Shown: positions 1-7,651 of the stretch, piece by piece
How positions within the stretch are numbered: position 1 is the stretch's first letter
How the letters are laid out: each line of letters begins with the position of its first letter
Assembly: GCF_019857225.1 (NCBI RefSeq)
Contig: NZ_JAFJSY010000040.1
Coordinates: 56,297 to 120,296 of the forward strand
Source of the DNA: Streptomyces plumbidurans
GTDB taxonomy: Bacteria; Actinomycetota; Actinomycetes; Streptomycetales; Streptomycetaceae
Length of the DNA: 64,000 bases
Direction of reading: 5' to 3'
Position numbers and translations under genes: made by a program
Notes under the pieces: generated by a model
Seen by the model: only the letters and a program-made list of their open reading frames with translations
The model's database searches: none
What the model was told of the DNA's origin: nothing

Positions 1-336
1 ATCGTCCGCCAGGACGGGCACGTCACGCAGATGATCCGCGAGCTGGACGTGGCGTTCCACGCGGGCAACCGGGAGTACAACGAGCGAAGCGTCGGCATCG
101 AGCACGAGGGCTTCGTGGACCGCGCCTCCTCCTTCACGGACGCGATGTACGCGAGTTCCGCGCGGCTGACGGCCGGGATATGCGGGCGCTACGGCATACC
201 CGTCGACCGGAAGCACATCATCGGGCATGCGGAGGTGCCGGGGACGGACCACACCGACCCGGGGCCGCACTGGGACTGGGGCCGCTACATACGGCTCGTG
301 CGCCAGGCGGCGCCGGCGAAGTCCGCGAGGTCGTAG
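1..336 (+). CDS. N-acetylmuramoyl-L-alanine amidase, C-terminal part
   Basis: The gene enters from the left edge, so its start and any signal peptide are not visible. The frame is open from base 1 and ends at TAG 334-336. The visible 111 residues match the second half of an Amidase_2 (PGRP-like) domain: a VGIEHEGF strand and a C-terminal IIGHAEVPG...TDPGPHWDW segment holding the second zinc histidine and the Asp-Pro-Gly-Pro motif. This family hydrolyses the bond between N-acetylmuramic acid and L-alanine in peptidoglycan. It converges on the cysteine desulfurase gene with a 34-base gap. Family assignment is firm; full length and export cannot be judged here. Confidence 0.85.
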   Translation: MVRQDGHVTQMIRELDVAFHAGNREYNERSVGIEHEGFVDRASSFTDAMYASSARLTAGICGRYGIPVDRKHIIGHAEVPGTDHTDPGPHWDWGRYIRLVRQAAPAKSARS

Positions 337-370
337 AACGGCTCCGGGGTGCGTCAGGTCGGGCGGCGCG

Positions 371-1534
371 TCAGGTCAGGCCCGCCGCGCGCGCCCGCTC
401 GACGGCCGGACCGATCGCCTTCGCGACGGCCTCGACGTCCGCCTGTGTGGAGGTGTGGCCGAGGGAGAAGCGGAGGGTGCCGCGGGCCAGGTCGGGGTCG
501 GTGCCGGTGGCCAGCAGGACGTGGCTGGGCTGGGCGACGCCCGCGGTGCAGGCGGAGCCGGTGGAGCACTCGATGCCCTGGGCGTCGAGGAGGAGCAGCA
601 GGGAGTCGCCCTCGCAGCCGGGGAAGGTGAAGTGGGCGTTGGCCGGGAGCCGGTCGACGGGGTCTCCGCCCAGGATCGCGTCCGGGACCGCCGCGAGGAC
701 CGCCTCGGTCAGGCTGTCGCGCAGGGCACCGATCTCGGTGGCGAACCACTCGCGCTGCTCTACGGCCAGCCGGGCGGCCACCGCGAAGGAGGCGACGGCG
801 GGGACGTCGAGGGTGCCGGAGCGGACATGGCGCTCCTGGCCGCCGCCGTGCAGCACGGGCACGGGGGTGTGCTCGCGGCCGAGGACCAGGGCGCCGATGC
901 CGTACGGACCGCCGATCTTGTGGCCCGAGACCGTCATCGCGGCGAGCCCCGAGGCGGCGAAGTCGACCGGGACCTGGCCGAGGGCCTGGACCGCGTCGGC
1001 GTGCAGCGGGATGCCGAACTCCTGCGCCACGTCGGCCAGTTCGCGGACCGGCATGACCGTGCCGATCTCGTTGTTGGCCCACATCACGGTGGCCAGGGCG
1101 ACATCGCCGGGGTTGCGGGCGATGGCCTCGCGCAGCGTCTCGGGGCGGACGCGGCCGTAGGGGTCGACGGGGAGGTACTCGACCGTGGCGCCCTCGTGTT
1201 CGCCGAGCCAGTCGACGGCGTCGAGGACGGCGTGGTGCTCGACGGGGCTGGCGAGGACGCGGGTGCGGGCCGGGTCGGCGGCGCGGCGCGACCAGTACAG
1301 GCCCTTCACGGCGAGATTGTCGGCCTCGGTGCCGCCGGAGGTGAGCACGACCTCACTGGGGCGGGCGCCGAGCGCTTCGGCGAGGGTCTCGCGGGCCTCC
1401 TCGACCGTGCGGCGGGCCTGCCGGCCGGAGGCGTGCAGGGAGGAGGCGTTGCCCGTGACGCTCAGCTGGGCGGTCATCGCCTCGACCGCCTCGGGGAGCA
1501 TCGGGGTCGTCGCGGCGTGGTCGAGGTATGCCAT
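371..1534 (-). CDS. Cysteine desulfurase (NifS/IscS family)
   Basis: A 387-residue PLP enzyme that takes sulfur from L-cysteine, giving alanine and an enzyme persulfide used for Fe-S clusters or tRNA thiolation. The N-terminus YLDHAATTP, the PLP lysine at about K206 (SGHKIGGP) and the catalytic-loop cysteine at about C329 (STGSACTAG) are all present, and the length is typical of the family. The ATG start at 1534 gives the expected N-terminus with no extension. In Streptomyces such a gene commonly sits upstream of the tRNA 2-thiouridylase gene mnmA, which would lie beyond the left edge; that link is recalled, not seen. It converges on the amidase gene. Confidence 0.93.
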   Translation of the reverse strand: MAYLDHAATTPMLPEAVEAMTAQLSVTGNASSLHASGRQARRTVEEARETLAEALGARPSEVVLTSGGTEADNLAVKGLYWSRRAADPARTRVLASPVEHHAVLDAVDWLGEHEGATVEYLPVDPYGRVRPETLREAIARNPGDVALATVMWANNEIGTVMPVRELADVAQEFGIPLHADAVQALGQVPVDFAASGLAAMTVSGHKIGGPYGIGALVLGREHTPVPVLHGGGQERHVRSGTLDVPAVASFAVAARLAVEQREWFATEIGALRDSLTEAVLAAVPDAILGGDPVDRLPANAHFTFPGCEGDSLLLLLDAQGIECSTGSACTAGVAQPSHVLLATGTDPDLARGTLRFSLGHTSTQADVEAVAKAIGPAVERARAAGLT

Positions 1535-1637
1535 GGTGCCCCGATTCTACGGGGCGGGAGTGCGAGTCCGGCGTCCCGGTCGCGGGGCGGGAGGAGCGAC
1601 GGGAGCGGTGACGGATCGCGCGCCGTCCGGAGGTCCC

Positions 1638-1913
1638 TCACAGGCTCCAGGAAACGGTGTTGGACATCTGCATCGCGATCACCAGGACCACGAGGTCGGC
1701 CACGCCCAGCGTCAGCCCGAGCAGCGCACGGCCGCGGCGGACGGTGCCGCGCCACAGGGAGGCGGCGGCCAGGACGATGGCGATCGGGCCGAGGAAGATG
1801 TTGAGGACCAGCAGGCCGAGCAGGCCGAGGATGAAGGACGCGACGGCCATGCCGTCGGCGTCCCGCCGGGGCGTGGTGGTGGTGCGGCCGGTGGCCGGTG
1901 CGGTGAGTTGCAT
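1638..1913 (-). CDS. Small DUF4190-type membrane protein
   Basis: A 91-residue protein with a short polar N-terminus and two hydrophobic segments (about residues 22-52 and 66-85) separated by a basic loop. The pattern MAVASFILGLLGL...GPIAIVLAAASL fits the DUF4190 family of small actinobacterial membrane proteins, whose function is not established. An ATG at 1913 follows GGAG about 11 bases upstream. It lies between cysteine desulfurase and another small membrane gene, all on the minus strand with 50-100 base gaps. Confidence 0.75.
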   Translation of the reverse strand: MQLTAPATGRTTTTPRRDADGMAVASFILGLLGLLVLNIFLGPIAIVLAAASLWRGTVRRGRALLGLTLGVADLVVLVIAMQMSNTVSWSL

Positions 1914-1965
1914 GACGGATCAGCTCCAGGAGTGCGTGCGGACGGTCGGTCGGTCGGATCGACGG

Positions 1966-2133
1966 TCAGTTCGTGGACGTGCGACGACGGCGGCCGTGGC
2001 GCTCGCGGAGCGCGAAGATGCCGAGCCAGGCGGCGATGACGGCGGCCGCGACGAGAGTGAAGGCGAACGGCGCGTGGGCCACGGTGCCCAGCACGGCGCC
2101 GAACAGCATCAGTGCGGCGACAAGGAACAGCAT
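1966..2133 (-). CDS. Small membrane protein, 55 residues
   Basis: I chose ATG 2133 because a strong GGAGGGGG lies about 10 bases upstream; a longer frame opening at 2190 would put operator-like repeats inside the coding sequence. The protein is almost entirely two membrane segments (LFLVAALMLFGAVLG and TLVAAAVIAAWLGIFAL) with a basic RERHGRRRR tail, so it should be an inner-membrane protein with a cytoplasmic C-terminus. No family is recognised. It diverges from the FabR-like TetR regulator, and the shared 120-base gap carries three copies of a 9-base motif, so that regulator probably controls it. Confidence 0.65.
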   Translation of the reverse strand: MLFLVAALMLFGAVLGTVAHAPFAFTLVAAAVIAAWLGIFALRERHGRRRRTSTN

Positions 2134-2162
2134 GGGATGGATCCCCCTCCGGTTACGATTCG

Positions 2163-2243
2163 GTGAACAGTTGTAGTAACAGTTGTTCACTGACTACAGA
2201 GTCTAGCCCCTCCTACGGCTTTTCAAATCCAGAGAACAGTTGT
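2163..2243. promoter_or_regulatory. Divergent operator region with three AACAGTTGT copies
   Basis: The 9-mer AACAGTTGT occurs at 2166-2174, 2178-2186 and 2235-2243. The first two lie inside an inverted repeat with arms GTGAACA (2163-2169) and TGTTCAC (2184-2190). The third sits 12 bases before the TetR start and would overlap its ribosome site. One cluster therefore covers the promoter side of the small membrane gene and the single copy covers the regulator's own leader, the usual layout of an autoregulated TetR operator. Binding is inferred, not shown. Confidence 0.55.
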
Positions 2244-2255
2244 TAACTGGATGAC

Positions 2256-2882
2256 ATGAGTCACACCCTCGGCATCCGGCAGGCCCAGAAGCAGAAGACC
2301 CGGCAGGCGCTCCTGGACGCGGCGCTCGGTCTGCTGGAGGAGCAGAGCCTGAGCAGCCTGGGCCTGCGCGAGGTCACGCGTGCCGTGGGCGTCGCCCCCA
2401 CCGCCTTCTACCGGCACTTCCGCTCCATCCCGGATCTCGGCGTGGCCCTGGTCGAGGAGGCGCTGGGCAGCCTGCACCCGATGATCCGGACGACGGTGAC
2501 CGCGGCGGACAACAGCGAGGAACGCATCGCGCGCGCCATCGAGTTGATCGCCGGTCATGTGGACGCGTTCCCCGCGCACGTCCGCTTCATCGCCCGCGAG
2601 CGGCACGGCGGGGTGCAGCCGGTGCGCGACGCGATACGGGACCAACTGGCCCGGTTCGCCGAGGAGGTGAAGGACGAGCTCGCCAAGGACAGGGAGTCCG
2701 CGGGCTGGAGCGAGGACGACCTGCTCATGCTCGCCCATCTCTATGTGGACCAGATGCTGATCACCGCCTCGCTCTTCCTGGAGGCGATGGAGGACACCGA
2801 GGAGGACCGCGAGCGCGTCGTCCAGGTCGCCTCCCGGCAGATGCGGCTCATCAGCATCGGACGCCACCACTGGCTGGACTGA
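2256..2882 (+). CDS. TetR-family regulator, FabR-like
   Basis: A 208-residue regulator. The N-terminal HTH (about residues 8-55, with LREVTRAVGVAPTAFYRHF) is followed by an all-alpha ligand domain. The helix GVAPTAFYRHFRSIPDLGVALVEE and the C-terminal RQMRLISIGRHHWL closely resemble Escherichia coli FabR, the repressor of unsaturated fatty acid synthesis genes, as I remember that sequence. A role in sensing acyl chains or membrane composition is therefore an inference. It diverges from a 55-residue membrane protein; repeats in the gap suggest autoregulation. ATG 2256 is the only start that leaves the third operator copy non-coding. Confidence 0.85.
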   Translation: MSHTLGIRQAQKQKTRQALLDAALGLLEEQSLSSLGLREVTRAVGVAPTAFYRHFRSIPDLGVALVEEALGSLHPMIRTTVTAADNSEERIARAIELIAGHVDAFPAHVRFIARERHGGVQPVRDAIRDQLARFAEEVKDELAKDRESAGWSEDDLLMLAHLYVDQMLITASLFLEAMEDTEEDRERVVQVASRQMRLISIGRHHWLD

Positions 2883-2901
2883 GCCGGCCGCGGCAGGTGT
2901 G

Positions 2902-3897
2902 TCAACGGGCGTACAGCTCCGTGATCGACACGGCCGCGGCGGCCAGTTCCGCGCGTACCTCGGGTGGTTCGACGACCTCGACGCCGTCGGCGAACTGCAG
3001 CAGCTGACGGGCCTCGCGCACGATCCCGTACGACAGCCGTACGGTGACCCACTCGTCCTGGCCCTCGCCTTCCCCGTCGCCCCCGCCGTCCTCGCCGCGC
3101 CCGGCGTCCGGGAGTTCGGCGAGGTGCGAGGCGTTCAGGCGCAGGAACATGTCCAGGCGGTCGCGCCGGACGCGGACGGTGACGCCGAGCCCGCCGGGGC
3201 GCTCCTCGATCTGGCGGCGCAACAGCTCCCAGGCGTCGGCGAGTTCGACGCCGGGCCGCCGTCTGACCGGATCCTTCAGCACGGTGGCGGACCGCACCCG
3301 GTCGGCGCGGAAGAGCTGCGGCTTCGCACGGCGGTCGGCCACCAGGTACCAGACGCCCGCCTTCGACACGAGACCGTACGGGTCCACGGTGTACGTCCGC
3401 GCCTGCTCCCGTCCGCTGTGCCGGTAGCGCAGCCGCAGCCGGCGGTCGGTGAAGACGGCGTCCTGCAGGGTGTCCAGGTCGACGGCGGGCTGCGGGCCGC
3501 CCCTCCAGCGGGTGGCGTCGACGAGGATGCGGCGGGAGGTCACCTCGGCGGCCGGGCGGTGCGGGGCCGGCAGCGCGGCCATGACCTTGCGCAGCGCCGA
3601 ACCGAGGGCGGCGTCCAGGCCGAGCGCGGCGTGCGCGCCCTGCGCGGCGAGGATGAACAGCGCCCGGGACTCGTTGGCGGTCAGCCCGGTCACGTCCGTA
3701 CGGAATCCCGCGAGCAGTTCGATGCCGCCGTGCCGCCCGCGTTCGGCGTAGACGGGGACACCGGAGGCGGACAGGGCCTCGATGTCGCGGTAGATGGTGC
3801 GCACTGACACCTCGAGGCGTTCGGCGAGTTCGTGCGCCGGGACCCGGCCGCGGGTCTGCAGGAGCAGCAGGATCGAGAGCAGGCGGTCGGACTTCAC
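2902..3897 (-). CDS. WYL-domain transcriptional regulator (YafY/DeoR type)
   Basis: A 331-residue regulator: an N-terminal winged HTH (residues 1-55, RLLSILLLLQTRGRVPAHELAERLEVSVRTIYRDIEAL in overlapping parts) and a WYL ligand domain (about 140-220, YGLVSKAGVWYLVADR). A Gly/Glu/Asp-rich loop (about 270-290, GRGEDGGGDGEGEGQ) interrupts the C-terminal part and is probably a flexible insertion. The start is GTG 3897, which gives the standard MKSDRLL N-terminus, but no good ribosome site is close. It diverges from the mycothiol-type gene at 4003 with a 105-base shared promoter region, a common pairing that suggests it controls that gene. Confidence 0.88.
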   Translation of the reverse strand: MKSDRLLSILLLLQTRGRVPAHELAERLEVSVRTIYRDIEALSASGVPVYAERGRHGGIELLAGFRTDVTGLTANESRALFILAAQGAHAALGLDAALGSALRKVMAALPAPHRPAAEVTSRRILVDATRWRGGPQPAVDLDTLQDAVFTDRRLRLRYRHSGREQARTYTVDPYGLVSKAGVWYLVADRRAKPQLFRADRVRSATVLKDPVRRRPGVELADAWELLRRQIEERPGGLGVTVRVRRDRLDMFLRLNASHLAELPDAGRGEDGGGDGEGEGQDEWVTVRLSYGIVREARQLLQFADGVEVVEPPEVRAELAAAAVSITELYAR

Positions 3898-4002
3898 CGC
3901 ATCAGAATCCCGCCTCCCTGAGGCCGCAGCAAATGTCGACGGAAACTGTCAGGTTATCCGCGGCAGTCTCTCCCCGGCAGTCCGACGGAAGAGAGGCCAC
4001 CC

Positions 4003-4590
4003 ATGAACGCGATCGACCCGCGTCCCGTGTACACCCGCGCCACCGAGCAGGCGGCGGCGCTCATCAAGGCCGTACGTCCCGAGCGGCTCGACGGTCCGAC
4101 CCCGTGTGCCGAGTTCGACGTCCGCGCGCTGCTCGGCCACATGGTCGGCGGCAGCCGGCGCATCGCGGTCGTCGGCGAGGGCGGCGACGGGATGGCCGTG
4201 CGTCCCGTCGCGGACGGTGTCGACGACGACGGCTGGGCGGCCGTGTACGAGGAGGTGCGTGCGCGGGCGCTTCGGGCCTGGGCGGGCGACGACCGGATGG
4301 AGGCGCCGGTGCGCGTGCCCTGGGGCGAGGTCCCGGGCCGTGCGGCGCTGTCGGGTTACGTGATGGAACTGGTCACCCACACCTGGGACTTGTCCGAGGC
4401 CCTCGGCCACCCGCTGGAACTCGACCAGGAACTCGCCGAGTTCGCGCTCACCACCGCCCGGCGCATCCTGCCGACCCCCGACCGGGACGAGCGGACCCCC
4501 TTCGCCGCGGCGCGGCCGGCCCCCGAAGGAGCCGACCGCTACGGGCAGTTGGCGGCCTGGCTGGGGCGTGAACCGCTCAGCCGAGCCTGA
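4003..4590 (+). CDS. TIGR03086-type metal-binding protein (mycothiol maleylpyruvate isomerase N-terminal fold)
   Basis: A 195-residue protein of the DinB/MDMPI_N fold. The family's features are visible: the helical start with TPCAEFDVRALLGHMVGGSRR, the conserved HTWDLSEALGHP segment around residue 125, and the C-terminal DRYGQLAAWLGREP. Members bind a metal and are thought to act in thiol (mycothiol) transfer, but most have no known substrate. GAGAGG lies about 7 bases before ATG 4003. It is divergent from a WYL regulator, probably its controller. Its last 14 bases overlap the end of the convergent thioesterase gene. Confidence 0.85.
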   Translation: MNAIDPRPVYTRATEQAAALIKAVRPERLDGPTPCAEFDVRALLGHMVGGSRRIAVVGEGGDGMAVRPVADGVDDDGWAAVYEEVRARALRAWAGDDRMEAPVRVPWGEVPGRAALSGYVMELVTHTWDLSEALGHPLELDQELAEFALTTARRILPTPDRDERTPFAAARPAPEGADRYGQLAAWLGREPLSRA

Positions 4591-5437
4591 CCCGGGCCAG
4601 CTGGCGGGACTGTGCGACCAGCCGGTCGGCGCTGTCCCAGACCTCGGCGTCCTCCTCCAGGAAGCCGCCCGCGAGGTTGCGGGTGGTGACGGAGATGCGC
4701 AGGGGGCCGGGGGCCGGGCGGGCGCGGACGTGGACGGTGAGTTCGACCGTGGGCACCCAGCCGGAGAGGCCGATCTCGAAGGCGGTGGGCGGCAGCGCGT
4801 CCACCGCCAGCAGCAGCGAGAGCGGGTCGGCGTCGCGGCCGTCGGCAAGGCCGAACCAGGCGCGCATCTCGCCCTTGCCGGAGGGGGCGCCGAGCGCCCA
4901 GCCGAGCGTGGCCGGGTCGATCCTGACCATCAGGCGGTCGGTGATGGCCGAGCTTCCTTCGACCGGCGCGGGGCCGTCCTGGGGGCCGAAGCACTGGTCC
5001 ATGGGCGGCAGGGCGAGCGGCACGGCGGTCGTGCGCACGTCGTCGGGCAGCGCGTCCAGGTCGCCGTAGGAGGCGAGGACGCGGATGCGTTCCACCTCGC
5101 GGCCCTGCTCGTCGTACTGGAAGAGGGAGGCCTGGCCGGTGGAGAGCGTGCGGCCGGTGCGGACCACGTCCGTGCGGACCACCGCCGGGCCCGGCTGGGA
5201 CGCGGTGAGGTAGTGCGCCGAGATGCTGAACGGGTCGCGGTGCGGCAGGGCGTCCGCGAGGGCGCGGCCCAGGACGGCCAGCAGATAGCCGCCGTTGACG
5301 GCGTTGATGATGGTCCAGCCGGCGGAGAGGTCGATGTCGTAGACGCCGGGCTCGCGCGGGGTGAGCGCGGTGTCCCGGTCGAACTCGCTGTCGCCGACGG
5401 TGGCCCGCACGGGCTGGACGGAAGCTGCTTCTGGCAT
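4577..5437 (-). CDS. Acyl-CoA thioesterase, TesB-like double hotdog
   Basis: About 286 residues. The N-terminal hotdog holds NAVNGGYLLAVLGRAL and DPFSISAHYLTASQPGPA; the C-terminal hotdog ends with NLAGGFLEEDAEVWDSADRLVAQSRQLARV, the typical TesB tail. The family hydrolyses acyl-CoA to free acid and CoA. I chose ATG 5437; a TTG at 5452 would add five residues but has no better ribosome site. The 3' end overlaps the convergent 4003-4590 gene by 14 bases. The substrate chain length cannot be read from the sequence. Confidence 0.85.
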   Translation of the reverse strand: MPEAASVQPVRATVGDSEFDRDTALTPREPGVYDIDLSAGWTIINAVNGGYLLAVLGRALADALPHRDPFSISAHYLTASQPGPAVVRTDVVRTGRTLSTGQASLFQYDEQGREVERIRVLASYGDLDALPDDVRTTAVPLALPPMDQCFGPQDGPAPVEGSSAITDRLMVRIDPATLGWALGAPSGKGEMRAWFGLADGRDADPLSLLLAVDALPPTAFEIGLSGWVPTVELTVHVRARPAPGPLRISVTTRNLAGGFLEEDAEVWDSADRLVAQSRQLARVRLG

Positions 5438-5453
5438 GACAGAACCGTACAAC

Positions 5454-5488
5454 GAGTAACTACTAAGCGGTAGCTTTCTGAGTTACTC
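5454..5488. repeat. Long-spaced inverted repeat GAGTAAC/GTTACTC
   Basis: GAGTAAC at 5454-5460 and GTTACTC at 5482-5488 are perfect complements separated by 21 bases that hold a smaller CTAC/GTAG pair (5460-5463, 5470-5473). The repeat lies between the start of the thioesterase gene and the last codons of the upstream channel gene on the same strand. It could be an operator for the thioesterase promoter or an RNA hairpin ending the upstream transcript; the A/T content is unusual for the window. Confidence 0.4.
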
Positions 5489-6139
5489 CTCACGCACCGT
5501 GGAGCGCCGGTTCCACGCACGCGGCGCCCGCCAGTGGTACTTCATCGCGAGCAGGCGCAGCACGAAGGCGGTGACGACGGCGAGGCCGCTGGTGAACGGG
5601 GTCAGGGCGTCGTAGCGGATGCACAGGACCACCATGGCGGCGCCGACCATCGCGGGGACCGCGTACAGGTCGCGGTCCCAGCGCAGCAGCGAGGGCACCT
5701 CGTTGGCCAGCACGTCCCGCAGCACGCCCCCGCCGACCGCGGTGGCGAGGCCGAGGGTGGCCGACGAGGTGAGGCTCAGCCCGTACTCGTACGCCTTGGT
5801 CGTCCCGGCGACGCAGAACAGGCCGAGGCCCGCCGCGTCGAAGACGTTCACGCCGGTCTGGATGCGCTCGACGTGCGGGTGCAGGAAGACGACCATGAGG
5901 GCGGCGAACAGGGGGGTCACGAAATAGCCGAGGTCCGTGAAGGCGGCGGGCGGCACGGCGCCGATGATCAGGTCACGGAACAGCCCTCCGCCCAGCGCGG
6001 TGACCTCGGCGAGCACGGCGATGCCGAAGACGTCGAAGTTCTTGCGGACGGCCAGCAGCGCACCGGAGATCGCGAACACGAAGATGCCGACGAGGTCGAG
6101 CGTGTGCTGGACGGAGGGGCTGAACAGGTGTTGAAGCAC
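5483..6139 (-). CDS. TRIC/UPF0126 family membrane protein (YadS-like)
   Basis: A 218-residue membrane protein with about seven hydrophobic segments in two repeated halves. Each half carries the family glycine signature: EVTALGGGLFRDLIIG near residue 45 and TAVGGGVLRDVL near residue 137. Bacterial TRIC homologues form trimeric potassium-permeable channels; related YadS/YicG proteins have been linked to glycine transport, so substrate is open. GTG at 6139 gives the family N-terminus. It starts 24 bases after the secreted M1 peptidase gene on the same strand and is probably co-transcribed with it. Confidence 0.9.
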   Translation of the reverse strand: MLQHLFSPSVQHTLDLVGIFVFAISGALLAVRKNFDVFGIAVLAEVTALGGGLFRDLIIGAVPPAAFTDLGYFVTPLFAALMVVFLHPHVERIQTGVNVFDAAGLGLFCVAGTTKAYEYGLSLTSSATLGLATAVGGGVLRDVLANEVPSLLRWDRDLYAVPAMVGAAMVVLCIRYDALTPFTSGLAVVTAFVLRLLAMKYHWRAPRAWNRRSTVREE

Positions 6140-6162
6140 GCCTCAATTCTTACCCGGCGGTC

Positions 6163-7554
6163 CTACAGGGCCGGTTTGCCCGCCGTGTAGAGCCATTTGT
6201 CGAACAGGTCGTCGAGCTGCTGCCCGGAGACCTTCTCGGCGAGCCTGGTGAACTGCTCGGTGTTGCCGTTGCCGTAGCGGTGCGTACGCGTCCAGGCCGG
6301 CAGCAGTTCGAAGAACGCCTTGTCGCCGATCCGCTCGCGCAGCGCCTGGAGGGTCATCGCGCCGCGCTGGTAGACCGCGGAGGCGAACATGGTGTCGCGC
6401 TGCGGGTCGGCGACGACGGTCTGCCAGAAGGAGCTGTCGGCCGGGCGGGAGTTGTAGCCGTCCAGGAAGGAGTCGTGGGCGCTGCGGGTGCCCTGGTGCT
6501 CGGCCCACAGCCACTGGGCGTAGGTGGCGAAGCCCTCGTTGAGCCAGACGTCCTTCCAGCGCTCGACCGAGACCGAGTCGCCGAACCACTGGTGGGCCAG
6601 CTCGTGCACGATCGTCGTCTCGTTGCGCACGGCCGAGTAGGCGGGCTTGCTCTGCACCTCCAGCGAGAACCCGGCCTCCGGCATGTCGTCGACGATCGCG
6701 CCGGTCTCCTCGAAGGGGTACGGCCCGAAGATCTGCTGCCAGTAGTCGGTGGCCGCGGCGGTGACGGCGTACACGTCGACGCTGTTGCTGTTCGCGAGCA
6801 CCGGGTCGATGGCGACGTAGATCGGGATGCCGGACGGGGTCCGGCCGGTCTGCACGTCGAACTTGCCGATGGTGGCGGTGGCGAGATAGGTCGCCATGGG
6901 GCGGCTCTCGCGCCAGTGGGTGTACGTCGAGCCGCCCTTGTCGTACGTCGAGACCAGCCGGCCGTTGGAGACGCCGGTCAGGCCCTTGGGGGCCTTGATG
7001 CGGATGTCGTAGGTGGCCTTGTCGGAGGGGTGGTCGCTGGATGGGAACCAGGTGGAGGCGGCGTTGGGTTCGCAGGCGACGAAGACACCGTCCGGGGTCT
7101 TCATCCAGCCGTAGTCGGAACCGAAGACGATGGGGCCGCTGAGGGCTTCGGGGACGCCGCCGTAGGTGACCGTGACCGTGAAGGTGCGGTGCCCCCGGAG
7201 CACTCCGTGCGGGGTGATGTGCAGTTCGTCGCCGCTCCGGGTGAAGTCGGCGCGTCTGCCGTTCACTTCGACTTTCGTGACCTGGAGCTTCTGCAGGTCC
7301 AGGTCGAAGGAGGAGAGGGTCTGGGTGGCGCGGGCCGTGAGCGTCGTCCGGCCGTCGAGGCGGTCCGTGTCCGGGTTGTACGCGACGTCGAGGGTGTAGT
7401 GGCGGGCGTCGAAGCCGCCGTTGCCGAGGTTCGGGAAGTAGGTGTCACCGATTCCGGGGGCGCCGTGGGTGGGGGCGGAGGAGGCGGCGATGACAAGGAA
7501 AGAGGCCGCCGCGGTCGCGAGGGCCCCTAAGCGTGCCGAACGGGAGAGTTTCAT
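6163..7554 (-). CDS. Secreted M1-family zinc aminopeptidase
   Basis: A 463-residue peptidase. ATG 7554 is preceded by AAGGGA and gives a clear Sec signal (MKLSRSARLG, hydrophobic core, SSAPTHGAPG), whereas the longer frame adds an unlikely polar head. The M1 catalytic set is complete: HELAH at H317-E318-H321 and the distal glutamate at E340 (WLNEGFATY). The exopeptidase GAMEN position reads PEAGFSLE, as in many short secreted actinobacterial M1 enzymes. It lacks the large C-terminal ARM domain of full-length aminopeptidase N. Its role is extracellular peptide hydrolysis; the peptide importer lies immediately upstream on the same strand. Confidence 0.9.
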   Translation of the reverse strand: MKLSRSARLGALATAAASFLVIAASSAPTHGAPGIGDTYFPNLGNGGFDARHYTLDVAYNPDTDRLDGRTTLTARATQTLSSFDLDLQKLQVTKVEVNGRRADFTRSGDELHITPHGVLRGHRTFTVTVTYGGVPEALSGPIVFGSDYGWMKTPDGVFVACEPNAASTWFPSSDHPSDKATYDIRIKAPKGLTGVSNGRLVSTYDKGGSTYTHWRESRPMATYLATATIGKFDVQTGRTPSGIPIYVAIDPVLANSNSVDVYAVTAAATDYWQQIFGPYPFEETGAIVDDMPEAGFSLEVQSKPAYSAVRNETTIVHELAHQWFGDSVSVERWKDVWLNEGFATYAQWLWAEHQGTRSAHDSFLDGYNSRPADSSFWQTVVADPQRDTMFASAVYQRGAMTLQALRERIGDKAFFELLPAWTRTHRYGNGNTEQFTRLAEKVSGQQLDDLFDKWLYTAGKPAL

Positions 7555-7651
7555 GAGTCGTCCCTTTCGAGCGTGTGCCGATAAGCCGGACACGGACGAC
7601 TCTGAACTCTCCCGTTCGGTCATGTGCATGACTTTGCCAACTCGTCATGCG

